Below are positions 1 through 9,232 of a stretch of DNA of 64,000 nt, piece after piece; positions within the stretch are counted from its first letter, which is position 1; each line of letters begins with the position of its first letter. The stretch is from Burkholderia sp. Bp9143. Lineage in GTDB: Bacteria; Pseudomonadota; Gammaproteobacteria; Burkholderiales; Burkholderiaceae. The DNA lies in assembly GCF_003853645.1 (NCBI RefSeq), contig NZ_QTPO01000031.1, forward strand, positions 41,219 to 105,218. Direction: 5' to 3'. Position numbers and translations under genes: made by a program. Under the pieces are notes generated by a model. The model worked only from the letters and a program-made list of their open reading frames with translations. It had not been told where the DNA came from and searched no databases.

Positions 1-536
1 CCCGCGATCGGGTTGGCCGGGCGACCGTTTTCGTCGCGGCCGCCGAAGAACATCGCGAAGTTGGCCAGTGCCGAGATCGCGCCCGCCATCGTCGCGGTGA
101 TCGTCGAGATCAGGATGTCGCGGTGCTTCACGTGCGCGAGTTCGTGCGCCATCACGCCGCGCATCTCGCGCTCGGACAGCACGCGCAGGATACCCGTCGT
201 CGCGGCGACCGCCGCGTGCTCGGGGTTGCGGCCCGTCGCGAACGCGTTCGGCGCGTCCTCGTTGATCAGGTAGACCCGCGGCATCGGCAGGTTCGCGCGG
301 GTGGCGAGCTCGCGCACCATCCGGTAGAACTGCGGCGCCGTGTTCTCGTCGACTTCCTGCGCGTTGTACATGCGCAGCACCATCTTGTCGGAGAACCAGT
401 ACGAGAAGAAATTCATGCCGAGCGCGAACAGCAGCGCGATCGTCATGCCGCGCGAGCCGCCGATCATGCCGCCGATCACGATGAACAGGGCCGTGATCGC
501 GGCCATCAGCATCGCCGTTTTGACCCAATTGAACAT
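1..536 (-). CDS. htpX: Protease HtpX, C-terminal end cut by window edge
   Basis: Membrane-bound zinc metalloprotease that degrades damaged inner-membrane proteins. The visible N-terminal part begins MFNWVKTAML and has two hydrophobic segments in the first 60 residues. The zinc site HELAHVKHRD lies near residue 130 and carries the HExxH motif of M48 peptidases. A further hydrophobic segment follows, and the reading frame leaves the window open after about 178 residues; the family is usually about 285 residues. The ATG at 534-536 fits the family start. The next gene upstream on the same strand, a LysE exporter, is 100 bases away, so co-transcription is possible but not shown. The identification rests on motif and overall sequence and is firm. 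Confidence 0.95.
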   Translation of the reverse strand, partial: MFNWVKTAMLMAAITALFIVIGGMIGGSRGMTIALLFALGMNFFSYWFSDKMVLRMYNAQEVDENTAPQFYRMVRELATRANLPMPRVYLINEDAPNAFATGRNPEHAAVAATTGILRVLSEREMRGVMAHELAHVKHRDILISTITATMAGAISALANFAMFFGGRDENGRPANPIA

Positions 537-636
537 ACCCACTCCTTATCCGTCAGGGGACCCGCCGCACATCACCGTGCACGGCGGAAAATTGTAAGTG
601 ATTTGTTAGATAAGGTCTTGCCGGAAAAATTCAATT

Positions 637-1278
637 TCAGCGTTGCGCCGCCGCGAGCCTCAGCCCGAGGCCGACGAACGCGCTGCCGACCGTGCGGTCG
701 AGCCACTTCTTGACGCCCGGCTTGCCGGAAAAGCGCTGCGTGACGCTGCCCGCGACCCACGCGACCACGCAGGTCCAGATGGTGCTCATCACGACGAACA
801 CCGAACCGAGGGCCAGGAACGCCAGCGCCTTGTGCGGGCTGTCCGCCGACACGAACTGCGGGAAGAACGACACGAAGAACAGCACGACCTTCGGGTTCAG
901 CACGTTGGTCCAGAAACCCTGCATGAACAGCTGGCGCAGCGGCTTCGCGGCCATGGCCTGCGCCGCCTCGGCGCCTGCCGGCGCGGCAGCCTGCTTCACG
1001 AGGATCATGCGCACGCCGAGATAGATCAGGTAAGCGGCCCCGACCAGCTTAATCACCGTGAACGCAGCGGCCGACGCTGCGAGCAGCGCGGTCAGGCCGA
1101 ACGCGCACGCAAGTGCGTGCACGCAGCAGCCGGTCGAGATGCCGAGCGCCGACATCAGCCCCGCGCCGCGGCCCTGCGCGACACTGCGGCCGACGATGTA
1201 CGCCGTATCGGGGCCGGGCGTGACGTTCAGCAGGAAAACCGCGAGCACGAAGAAGCCGAAATGGGTGATGCCAAGCAT
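637..1278 (-). CDS. LysE/RhtB-family amino acid exporter
   Basis: Predicted inner-membrane exporter of amino acids or their derivatives, 213 residues, the usual size for the family. The N-terminus MLGITHFGFFVLAVFLLNVTPGPD shows the first membrane segment followed by the TPGPD motif typical of LysE/RhtB proteins. About six hydrophobic segments follow. The substrate cannot be told from the sequence; homoserine, threonine and lysine exporters all share this architecture. It stands between fmt and htpX on the same strand with gaps of roughly 100 bases, so it is likely its own transcription unit or a loose operon member. Confidence 0.88.
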   Translation of the reverse strand: MLGITHFGFFVLAVFLLNVTPGPDTAYIVGRSVAQGRGAGLMSALGISTGCCVHALACAFGLTALLAASAAAFTVIKLVGAAYLIYLGVRMILVKQAAAPAGAEAAQAMAAKPLRQLFMQGFWTNVLNPKVVLFFVSFFPQFVSADSPHKALAFLALGSVFVVMSTIWTCVVAWVAGSVTQRFSGKPGVKKWLDRTVGSAFVGLGLRLAAAQR

Positions 1279-1388
1279 GAAAACCTCTAAACCGGGAAGC
1301 GCAGGAAAATTCTACGCGCGCCAGCCGCGCCGCGCGACTCGGCCATCCGGCCGATTGCATGCGGCTGGCATGTCGGGTCGAATGACGC

Positions 1389-2372
1389 TCACGCCACGTC
1401 GGGCAACGCGAAGCGCTGGCCCACGGCGAGCGGCGAGCCGGCCAGGAATTCGCGCGCGGGCAGCCGCTTGCCGCCCGGCTTCTGCAGTTGCGTGACGCGC
1501 AGCGCGCCGCTGCCGCAGGCGACGACCACGCCTTCCGGCGCAGCCTCGACGATCGTGCCGGGCGCCGCGTCGCCGCGCGCCGCCACGGGCTCGGCCGCCC
1601 ACAGCTTGATCGCCGCGCCGTCGAGCGTCGCGACGCCGCCCGGGAACGGGTCGAACGCACGAACCTGGCGCGCGAGCACGTCGGCCGCCTCGCGCCAGTC
1701 GAGCACCGCTTCGTGCTTGCCGATCTTTTCCGCATAAGTCACGCCGTCGGCCGGCTGCGGCGTGGCAGGCAGCGTGCCGTCGCGCTCGAGCCGAACCAGC
1801 GCCTCGACGATCAGCCGCGCGCCGTCGGCGGTCAGCCGGTCGTGCAGCGTGGCGGTCGTATCGTCGGGCGCGATCGCGAGGCGCGCCTCCTCGATCATCG
1901 CGCCGGTGTCGAGGCCGATGTCCATCTGCATCAGCGTGACGCCCGTCTCGGCGTCACCTGCCTCGATCGCGCGGTGGATCGGCGCGGCACCGCGCCAGCG
2001 CGGCAGCAGCGACGCGTGGATGTTGATGCAGCCGGCGCGTGGAATGTCGAGCACTTCCTGCGGCAACAGCAGGCCGTATGCGGCGACCACCATCACGTCG
2101 TGCGGGGTCGTGCGCAGCAGCTCGATCGCGTCGGCCGCCTCCGCCGGGTACTTGCCCGCGCGGCGCAGCGACGGCGGCTGCGCGACGGGCATCCCGTGCT
2201 CGACCGCATAGCGCTTCACGGCGCTCGCCTGCAGTTTCATCCCGCGCCCGGCAGGGCGATCGGGCTGGGTAAGCACGAGCGGCACCGGGAAACCGGCCTC
2301 GTGGATCGCGGCGAGTGCGGCCGCGGCGAATTCCGGCGTGCCGGCAAAAATCACACGCAACGTATGGGTCAT
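1389..2372 (-). CDS. fmt: Methionyl-tRNA formyltransferase
   Basis: Transfers a formyl group from 10-formyltetrahydrofolate to methionine on initiator tRNA. It is 327 residues. The N-terminal Rossmann-like domain begins MTHTLRVIFAGTPEFAAAAL. The motif HASLLPRWRGAAPIHRAI, near residue 110, forms the folate and catalytic site, and the C-terminal OB-like domain carries LQKPGGKRLPAREFL. I chose the ATG at 2370-2372 rather than a start nine codons upstream because family alignments begin at this point. The gene lies 34 bases downstream of def, the deformylase that later removes the formyl group, and the two are a classic co-transcribed pair. Confidence 0.97.
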   Translation of the reverse strand: MTHTLRVIFAGTPEFAAAALAAIHEAGFPVPLVLTQPDRPAGRGMKLQASAVKRYAVEHGMPVAQPPSLRRAGKYPAEAADAIELLRTTPHDVMVVAAYGLLLPQEVLDIPRAGCINIHASLLPRWRGAAPIHRAIEAGDAETGVTLMQMDIGLDTGAMIEEARLAIAPDDTTATLHDRLTADGARLIVEALVRLERDGTLPATPQPADGVTYAEKIGKHEAVLDWREAADVLARQVRAFDPFPGGVATLDGAAIKLWAAEPVAARGDAAPGTIVEAAPEGVVVACGSGALRVTQLQKPGGKRLPAREFLAGSPLAVGQRFALPDVA

Positions 2373-2406
2373 GACAGCGTTCGGGATCGGGCTGGGCACA
2401 CGCGCG

Positions 2407-2910
2407 TCACATCGCGCGTTCGAGTTTCTTCATCTTCGTCTTGATGCGGGTCTGCTTCAGCGGCGACAGGTATTCGACGAACACGCGCCCCATCAGGTGA
2501 TCCATCTCGTGCTGCACGCACACGGCCAGCAGGCCCTCGCAGTCGAGTTCGAAAGCCTCGCCGTGCTCGTTGAGCGCGCGTACGCGCACGTGGTCCGGAC
2601 GCTCGACCTCGTCGTAGATCCCGGGCACCGACAGGCAGCCCTCCTCGTAGACCTGCTTCACGTCGCTCGACCAGGTGATCTCGGGGTTGATGAACGCGCG
2701 CAGCTCGTTCTTCTCCTCGGAGACGTCGATCACGATCACGCGCTCGTGCACGTCGACCTGCGTCGCCGCAAGGCCGATGCCGGGCGCGGCGTACATGGTT
2801 TCGGCCATGTCGGCGACGAGCTTGCGGATCCGGTCGTCGACCTTGTCGACGGGCTTGGCGACCTTGTGCAGCCGCTTGTCGGGGTAATGAAGAATGTTCA
2901 GCAAAGCCAT
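2407..2910 (-). CDS. def: Peptide deformylase
   Basis: Iron or zinc hydrolase that removes the N-formyl group from nascent proteins; 167 residues. All three family motifs are present: GIGLAATQ near residue 45, EGCLSVPG near 90 with the metal-binding Cys, and QHEMDHL near 133 with the two metal-binding His and catalytic Glu. The start at MALLNILHYPDKRL matches the family, and a longer in-frame extension upstream looks non-coding. It is the first gene of the def-fmt operon and is transcribed away from dprA, with which it shares a divergent intergenic region of about 230 bases. Confidence 0.97.
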   Translation of the reverse strand: MALLNILHYPDKRLHKVAKPVDKVDDRIRKLVADMAETMYAAPGIGLAATQVDVHERVIVIDVSEEKNELRAFINPEITWSSDVKQVYEEGCLSVPGIYDEVERPDHVRVRALNEHGEAFELDCEGLLAVCVQHEMDHLMGRVFVEYLSPLKQTRIKTKMKKLERAM

Positions 2911-3140
2911 GGTGTTCGGTATTCGGTGGGGCGGCGTGCCGCATCGGCCATCCGGCCGGCTGGCGCCGCCGCCGGGATGCAATGAAGATGAGGCGGACGC
3001 GCGGCATATCAACGCCGCAGGTCATGCCTCCTGCAATTGGCCGGACGCTCGTGCGCGCGGCCCTGTCGAGTATTTCGGATGATGAAAATTTTATCATGGC
3101 GCCACGCGGTCCGCTGGCCGCCGCATTCGAGGGGAACCTC

Positions 3141-4415
3141 ATGTCGCCGCAAACGCTGACGACCTCCGCGTTGCGCGCGTGGCTGCAGCTCGCGCATGCG
3201 CCGGGCCTCGCCCCCGCCGTGCTGTACGCGCTGCTCGATGCGTTCGGCTCGCCGGCGGCGCTGCTGCGCGCGTCCGACCAGGCCATCGGCGCGGCGAGCA
3301 GCACTGCCGCCGCGCGGGCGGTGCGCGCCAGCGAGCGGGACGACCTCGACGCGCGCACCGACGCCGCACTCGCATGGCTCGATGCACCGGGCAACGCGAT
3401 CGTCACGCTCAACGATCCCGTCTATCCGCCACGGCTGCGCGACCTGCACGATCCGCCGCCGCTGCTATATGTAAAGGGCAGGCTCGACCTGCTGCATGCG
3501 CGCGGGCTCGCCGTAGTCGGCAGCCGCCACGCGACGCCGCAAGGGCTCGCCGACGCGACGCGCTTCGCGCATGCGCTGTCCGATGCCGGGCTCGCGATCG
3601 TCTCCGGCCTCGCGCTCGGCATCGACGGCGCCGCGCATCGCGGCGGCCTCGACGGCCTCGCCAGCACGATCGCGGTGATCGCGACGGGCGCCGATCTCGT
3701 CTATCCGGCGCGGCACCGCACGCTCGCGCACGAGATCGCCGCACGCGGCGCGATCGTATCCGAATGGCCGCTCGGCACGCCCGCGCGGGCGTCGCATTTC
3801 CCGCAGCGCAACCGGCTGATCGCCGCGCTCGCGCTCGGTGCACTCGTCGTCGAAGCCGCGCCGCGCTCCGGCTCGCTGATCACCGCGCGGCTCGCGAACG
3901 AGCTGGGCCGCGACGTGTTCGCGATGCCGGGCTCGATCCACGCGCCGCTCGCGCAAGGCTGCCACGCACTGATCCGCGACGGCGCGAAACTCACCGCGAC
4001 GCCGCTCGACGTGCTCGAGGAATACGGGCTGGGCGAACCGGCAGCTCACACCGGTCACACCACGGCGAATTCGCGTTCGCACCCCGATAACGGCGAAGCT
4101 GCCGCCACGGGTCAACGCGCGGGCGAGCACATCGCGAAGACGAACGCCTCCGTTCCCACCGCCGCATCCACCAGAATCGAAGGTGCGCCACCCGACAACC
4201 CGGCCGAACAGTCCGTGCTCGCTGCATTGGGATACGGCCCCGTTACTTACGAGTGGCTCGCCGAGCACAGCGGCCTGTCCGACGACGTGCTGCACCGCGC
4301 GCTGCTCGCGCTCGAACTGGCCGGCCGCGTCGCGAGCGTGCCCGGCGGACGCTTCGCGCGGCTTGACGCGGCGCCCACCCCGCCCCCGTCCGGCGTGCTA
4401 CATTCCCCCGCATAG
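3141..4415 (+). CDS. dprA: DNA-processing protein DprA/Smf
   Basis: Binds incoming single-stranded DNA and loads RecA during natural transformation. The chosen ATG at 3141 follows a GAGGGG ribosome-binding site by seven bases and gives 424 residues; an in-frame ATG at 3096 is possible but lacks a good site. A SAM-like N-terminal segment comes first. The Rossmann-type domain follows, with YPPRLR, then AVVGSRHATPQG and IVSGLALGIDGAAHRG (nucleic-acid binding), then IVSEWPLGTPA and FPQRNRLIAAL. The linker around residues 300-355 is rich in Ala, Thr and His, and a winged-helix domain ends the protein. It is divergent from def-fmt, as in many beta-proteobacteria. Confidence 0.96.
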   Translation: MSPQTLTTSALRAWLQLAHAPGLAPAVLYALLDAFGSPAALLRASDQAIGAASSTAAARAVRASERDDLDARTDAALAWLDAPGNAIVTLNDPVYPPRLRDLHDPPPLLYVKGRLDLLHARGLAVVGSRHATPQGLADATRFAHALSDAGLAIVSGLALGIDGAAHRGGLDGLASTIAVIATGADLVYPARHRTLAHEIAARGAIVSEWPLGTPARASHFPQRNRLIAALALGALVVEAAPRSGSLITARLANELGRDVFAMPGSIHAPLAQGCHALIRDGAKLTATPLDVLEEYGLGEPAAHTGHTTANSRSHPDNGEAAATGQRAGEHIAKTNASVPTAASTRIEGAPPDNPAEQSVLAALGYGPVTYEWLAEHSGLSDDVLHRALLALELAGRVASVPGGRFARLDAAPTPPPSGVLHSPA

Positions 4416-4451
4416 AGGCGGCCGTGCCGCCGACGATACCCAAGGAACGCC

Positions 4452-4832
4452 ATGCCCGCGCTGAATCTCGACACCGATGCCGATCGGATCGCCGAGCGCC
4501 TCGCCGATCCCGACACGCTGCTGGTCGCCTGCCTGTGCGCCGAGTGGTGCGGCACCTGCCGCGACTACCGGACGGCCTTCGACCAGCTCGCCGACGCCCA
4601 TCCCGACGCCTGCTTCGCGTGGATCGACATTGAAACCCATGCCGACCGGCTCGACGACCTCGACGTCGAGAATTTCCCGACGATCCTGATCGAGGACGCG
4701 AACACCGCGCGCTTCTTCGGCACGGTGCTGCCGCATGCGGCGATCGTCGAACGGATGCTGTCCGACCTGAGCGCGGTACCCGGCGCGCCGCACGCACCGA
4801 AATTGCGCAACATCCTGAACGTCGAGGCGTAA
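4452..4832 (+). CDS. Thioredoxin-like protein
   Basis: Small thioredoxin-fold protein of 126 residues with the active-site motif WCGTC near residue 33-38, followed by the cis-proline segment NFPTILI near residue 77. It has no signal peptide, so it should act in the cytoplasm as a disulfide reductase or as a redox partner. The gene follows dprA after 36 bases, and an AAGGA site precedes the ATG; co-transcription with dprA is likely. It differs from classical thioredoxin A in active-site sequence (GTC instead of GPC) and its partner is unknown. Confidence 0.85.
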   Translation: MPALNLDTDADRIAERLADPDTLLVACLCAEWCGTCRDYRTAFDQLADAHPDACFAWIDIETHADRLDDLDVENFPTILIEDANTARFFGTVLPHAAIVERMLSDLSAVPGAPHAPKLRNILNVEA

Positions 4833-5023
4833 ACCGCGCACCGGCCGGGCGGCTTGTCGCGCCGTTGCGCGCGCCGCCGCGCCGGGCGCTTGCCGCCGTT
4901 GCGGCCCCCCTCTATGATGAGCCGCTTTTTGCACGCCGAGCCGCCGTCGCTGCGGCGTGTGCTATAAAGCCGTCGTAAAAGGGACCCACACCGGCGAACC
5001 CGGTCTACCAACACACACCTGTC

Positions 5024-7621
5024 ATGTCCAAAGCTCTGATCATTGCGGAAAAGCCTTCTGTCGCGAACGACATCGCGCGCGCTTTGGGCGGCTTTACCAA
5101 GCATGACGAATACTTCGAGAGCGACGAATTCGTCCTTTCGTCCGCGGTCGGCCACCTGCTGGAAATTGCCGCCCCGGAAGAGTACGAGGTCAAGCGCGGG
5201 AAATGGAGCTTCGCTCATCTGCCCGTCATCCCCCCGCATTTCGACCTGAACCCGATCGCAAAAAGCGAATCGCGCCTGAAGGTCCTTACCAAGCTGATGA
5301 AGCGCAAGGACGTCGACCGGCTGATCAACGCATGTGACGCGGGGCGCGAGGGCGAGCTGATTTTCCGCCTGATCGTGCAGCACGCGAAGGCGAAGCAGCC
5401 GGTCCAGCGCCTGTGGCTGCAGTCGATGACGCCGCAGGCGATCCGCGACGGTTTCGCACATCTGCGCAGCGACACCGACATGCAGCCGCTCGCCGACGCC
5501 GCACGCTGCCGCTCGGAGGCCGACTGGCTCGTCGGCATCAACGGCACGCGCGCGATGACGGCGTTCAACAGCAAGGGCGGCGGCTTCTTCCTGACGACCG
5601 TCGGTCGCGTCCAGACGCCAACGCTGTCGATCGTCGTCGAACGTGAAGAGAAAATCCGTCGATTCATCCCGCGCGACTACTGGGAAGTGAAGGCCGAGTT
5701 CGCGTGCGCGGGCGGCTTCTACGAAGGCAAGTGGTTCGACCCTAAATTCAAGCGCGACGAGTTCGATCCGGAAAAGCGCGACTCCCGCCTGTGGAGCCTG
5801 CCAGCCGCCGAAACCATTGTCGCCGCATGCCGCGACCAGGTCGGCACGGTGTCGGAGGAATCGAAGCCGTCGACCCAGCTGTCGCCGCTGCTGTTCGACC
5901 TGACGAGCCTGCAGCGCGAGGCGAACAGCCGCTTCGGCTTCTCCGCGAAGAACACGCTCGGCCTCGCACAGGCGCTGTATGAAAAGCACAAGGTGCTGAC
6001 GTACCCGCGTACCGACGCGCGCGCGCTGCCGGAAGACTACATTTCGACGGTGCAGTCCACGCTCGAGATGCTCAAGGAGAGCCACAACTACCTGCCGCAT
6101 GCGAAGCAGGTGCTCGACAAGGGCTGGGTGAAGCCGAACAAGCGGATCTTCGACAACTCGAAGATCAGCGACCACTTCGCCATCATCCCGACCCTGCAGG
6201 CGCCGAAGTCGCTGTCCGAGCCGGAGCAGAAGCTGTACGACATGGTCGTGAAGCGCTTCCTCGCGGTGTTCTTCCCGGCGGCCGAATTCCGCGTCACGAC
6301 GCGGATCACGGAAGTCGCCGGCCATCACTTCAAGACCGAAGGCAAGGTGCTCGTCGAGCCGGGCTGGCTGCAGGTGTACGGCCGCGACGCGGAAGGCGCG
6401 GATGCGAACCTCGTGCCGGTGCAGAAGGACGAGAAGGTGAAGACGGACGAGATCGCCGCCGTCGCGCTCGTGACGAAGCCGCCCGCACGCTACTCGGAAG
6501 CGACGCTGCTTTCCGCGATGGAAGGCGCGGGCAAGCTCGTCGAGGACGACGAGCTGCGCGAGGCGATGGCCGCGAAGGGCCTCGGCACGCCAGCGACGCG
6601 CGCGGCGATCATCGAAGGCCTGCTCGGCGAGAAATACCTCGTGCGCGAAGGCCGCGAACTGATCCCGACAGCGAAGGCATTCCAGCTGATGACGCTGCTG
6701 CGCGGGCTCGGCGTGAAGGAACTGACCGCGCCCGAGCTCACCGGCGAATGGGAATACAAGCTGTCGCAGATGGAGCGCGGCAACCTCGGGCGCGACGCGT
6801 TCATGCAGGAAATCGCCCGCATGACGCAGCAGATCGTCAAGCGCGCGAAGGAATACGATTCGGACACGATCCCGGGCGATTACGCGACGCTCGAGACGCC
6901 GTGCCCGAACTGCGGCGGCCAGGTGAAGGAAAACTACCGCCGCTTCGCGTGCACGAAGTGCGAGTTCTCGATCTCGAAGATTCCGGGCAGCCGGCAGTTC
7001 GAGATCGCGGAAGTCGAGGAGTTGCTGCGGGAGAAGACCATCGGTCCGCTGTCCGGCTTCCGCAGCAAGATGGGCCGTCCGTTCTCGGCGATCCTGAAGC
7101 TCTCGTTCGACGACGAAACGAAGAACTACAAGCTCGAGTTCGACTTCGGCCAGGACCAGGGCGGCGAGGAAGGCGAAGCGCCCGACTTCTCCGCGCAGGA
7201 ACCGGTTGGCGCGTGCCCGAAGTGCAAGGGCCGCGTGTTCGAGCACGGGATGAGCTATGTGTGCGAGCACTCGGTCGCGAATCCTAAGACCTGCGACTTC
7301 CGTTCGGGCAAGGTGATCCTGCAGCAGGAAATCACGCGCGACCAGATGGCCAAGCTGCTGGCCGACGGCCGCACGGATCTGCTGCCGAGCTTCAAGTCGT
7401 CGCGCACGGGCCGCAACTTCAAGGCATTCCTCGTGAAACAGCCGGACGGCAAGATCGGTTTCGAGTTCGAGAAGAAGGAGCCGAAGGCTGCTGCCGCGAA
7501 GAAGACGGCGAAATCGGCGACGAAGGACGCCGAAACCGTGACGGAAGGCGCCGACGAGAAACCGGCGCCGGCCCGCAAGACCGCCGCCCGCAAGACGACG
7601 GCGCGCAAGACGGGCTCGTGA
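5024..7621 (+). CDS. topB: DNA topoisomerase III
   Basis: Type IA topoisomerase that decatenates DNA through single-strand passage; 865 residues. The TOPRIM domain is at the N-terminus (KALIIAEKPSVANDIARAL, then INACDAGREGELIFR near residue 105). The active-site tyrosine lies in LTYPRTDARALPEDY near residue 327. The C-terminus adds zinc-ribbon-like segments (CPNCGG...CTKC and CPKCKG...C) and a single-stranded DNA domain. The last 60 residues form a Lys/Ala/Thr-rich basic tail with ARKTAARKTTARK, probably a DNA-contacting extension. A TATAAA-like -10 lies near 4963 but no clear -35. A strong bidirectional terminator follows. Confidence 0.97.
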   Translation: MSKALIIAEKPSVANDIARALGGFTKHDEYFESDEFVLSSAVGHLLEIAAPEEYEVKRGKWSFAHLPVIPPHFDLNPIAKSESRLKVLTKLMKRKDVDRLINACDAGREGELIFRLIVQHAKAKQPVQRLWLQSMTPQAIRDGFAHLRSDTDMQPLADAARCRSEADWLVGINGTRAMTAFNSKGGGFFLTTVGRVQTPTLSIVVEREEKIRRFIPRDYWEVKAEFACAGGFYEGKWFDPKFKRDEFDPEKRDSRLWSLPAAETIVAACRDQVGTVSEESKPSTQLSPLLFDLTSLQREANSRFGFSAKNTLGLAQALYEKHKVLTYPRTDARALPEDYISTVQSTLEMLKESHNYLPHAKQVLDKGWVKPNKRIFDNSKISDHFAIIPTLQAPKSLSEPEQKLYDMVVKRFLAVFFPAAEFRVTTRITEVAGHHFKTEGKVLVEPGWLQVYGRDAEGADANLVPVQKDEKVKTDEIAAVALVTKPPARYSEATLLSAMEGAGKLVEDDELREAMAAKGLGTPATRAAIIEGLLGEKYLVREGRELIPTAKAFQLMTLLRGLGVKELTAPELTGEWEYKLSQMERGNLGRDAFMQEIARMTQQIVKRAKEYDSDTIPGDYATLETPCPNCGGQVKENYRRFACTKCEFSISKIPGSRQFEIAEVEELLREKTIGPLSGFRSKMGRPFSAILKLSFDDETKNYKLEFDFGQDQGGEEGEAPDFSAQEPVGACPKCKGRVFEHGMSYVCEHSVANPKTCDFRSGKVILQQEITRDQMAKLLADGRTDLLPSFKSSRTGRNFKAFLVKQPDGKIGFEFEKKEPKAAAAKKTAKSATKDAETVTEGADEKPAPARKTAARKTTARKTGS

Positions 7622-7675
7622 CGACCCGGCCGCCGGGGCTTCCCCCGGCCAGTTGCACGCCGGTCAAACGGCGAT

Positions 7676-7713
7676 AAAAAAACGCGGATCGATCGCTCGA
7701 TCCGCGTTTTTTC
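7676..7713. terminator. Bidirectional rho-independent terminator
   Basis: A perfect 12-base stem (7681-7692 with 7697-7708) with a TCGC tetraloop is flanked by an A-run on the left and a T-run on the right. It can therefore end both topB (rightward) and the LysR gene (leftward), which converge here. Confidence 0.9.
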
Positions 7714-7757
7714 TTGGTGCCTGATGCCGGCCGTGACGGTACGCGGCCGCCGCGGCG

Positions 7758-8807
7758 CTACAGCGGCGATGGCACCGCGACGCGCGCGCGCGGCGACCGT
7801 GCGAGGCGCGGCTGAAGGTTCGGGTCGGTCGATTCGGGCGGCTCGGCACGCATCTCGACGCCGATCGGCGCGGGCGCCGCACCCTGTGCGGCCCACTGTT
7901 CGCCCATCGTCGCGTCGGTCGAGTGGCTGAAATACTCGACGAGGTGGTCGATGAACGTGCGCACCTTCGCGGGCAGATGGCGCCGGCTCGGATACGCGAT
8001 GTTGATCTCGACCTGCGGCAGCCGGAAATCCGGCAGCAGCCGCACCAGCGCGCCGCGCGCGATGTCGCTGCCGATCAGGTAGCTCGGCAGGATCGCGACA
8101 CCCATCCCGAGCAGCGCGAACTGGCGCAGCATCGCGGTGTTGTTCGCGACGATCACATTGGTCGGACGCACGCGCACTTCGCCGTCCGGCCCCGTGAACA
8201 CGCGCTCGTCGCCCCAGTATTCGGTCGGCAGGCTCAGCGCCGGGTGCTCGGCGAGGTGCTCCGGATGGGTCGGCACGCCGTGCTTTTCCAGATAGCTCGG
8301 CGTCGCGCACACAGTCATGCAGCCCGTGGTCAGCCGACGCGTGACGATGCTTGCGCTGCGCATCTGGCGCGTGACGACGATGCCGACGTCGAAACCTTCC
8401 TCGACGAGATCGACCTGGCGGTCGACCAGGGTCAGATCCGGCACGACTTTCGGGAAATTCTCCGTGTACGACTGCAGGACGGGGGCAAGGTTGTGCAGGC
8501 CGAACACGACCGGCGCGACGATGCGCAACGTGCCGACCGGCTCGTGATTGCGCGCAACGACCATCTGTTCGACATCCTCGAGCTCATCGAGAATCTGGCG
8601 CGCCCGCTCCAGATAGACCTGGCCCGACTCCGTCAGCGAAAGGCTGCGCGTGGTGCGGTTCAGCAAACGCGTGCCGAGCCGGCCTTCCAGATCGGCGACG
8701 TGACGCGTCGCGACCGCGTTGGAGATATCCATTGCACTCGCGGCCCGCGCGAAACTGCCGAGATCCGCAACCTTGACGAACACGCGCATCGACTGCAAAT
8801 GATCCAT
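7758..8807 (-). CDS. LysR-family transcriptional regulator
   Basis: 349-residue LysR regulator. The N-terminal winged helix-turn-helix (MDHLQSMRVFVKVADLGSFA, then ISNAVATRHVADLEGRLGTRLLNR) is followed by an effector-binding domain from about residue 90 to 300. The last 40-50 residues are a Pro/Ala/Arg-rich tail, longer than usual for the family. The gene is divergent from a 2-hydroxyacid dehydrogenase across 425 bases, the usual arrangement for a LysR protein and its target. An inverted repeat between them (8956-8984) may be its operator. The inducer is unknown. Confidence 0.92.
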   Translation of the reverse strand: MDHLQSMRVFVKVADLGSFARAASAMDISNAVATRHVADLEGRLGTRLLNRTTRSLSLTESGQVYLERARQILDELEDVEQMVVARNHEPVGTLRIVAPVVFGLHNLAPVLQSYTENFPKVVPDLTLVDRQVDLVEEGFDVGIVVTRQMRSASIVTRRLTTGCMTVCATPSYLEKHGVPTHPEHLAEHPALSLPTEYWGDERVFTGPDGEVRVRPTNVIVANNTAMLRQFALLGMGVAILPSYLIGSDIARGALVRLLPDFRLPQVEINIAYPSRRHLPAKVRTFIDHLVEYFSHSTDATMGEQWAAQGAAPAPIGVEMRAEPPESTDPNLQPRLARSPRARVAVPSPL

Positions 8808-9232
8808 AAACGACTCCTGCCGCTGTTACAACTTCAAAAAGTTGAAGCAAATGCGTAATTCTCCTACGACAGCGGAAATGATGCAGAGTTGCCTAACGGC
8901 ACCGAGAAACGAGATAAAAATAGTCAAAAATCCTCACTCATCGCGAATGGATGATCCAATTATTCTGATTGCAGCAACAATTGGGTGAACCTCGTCGAGT
9001 AAGCGGCCGAATCAGGAAGGACGTGTTTGATGCGACACAGCAGCACACCCGCCCCACCCGACGGGAGCGGCGCCGGGTCAGGCCGGCGCCGATTGCGGCG
9101 GAGCGTAACAACCTGTTAAAAAGACACCACGACGTGCGCCGACGTAGCATCATGTCGGCCCCGGCCGGGCGGGACGGGTGCGCGACGTGCGCCGCCGCCA
9201 CTGCCGCTTTCAACGCGCGACTCCCGCTGACC
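8808..9232. promoter_or_regulatory. Divergent intergenic region with candidate LysR operator
   Basis: Non-coding stretch between the LysR gene and the dehydrogenase, AT-rich between about 8860 and 9000. It contains an inverted repeat with arms at 8956-8964 and 8976-8984 (CCAATT / AATTGG core, eight of nine bases matching). This suits binding by a LysR dimer, but operator function is inferred from position only. The right half is GC-rich and could also encode an N-terminal extension of the dehydrogenase from an alternative upstream start; I judged that less likely. Confidence 0.4.

Noticed and set aside
556..595. GC hairpin between the LysE gene and htpX considered as terminator
   Set aside because: The stem is broken by a bulge and is not followed by T residues on the minus strand.
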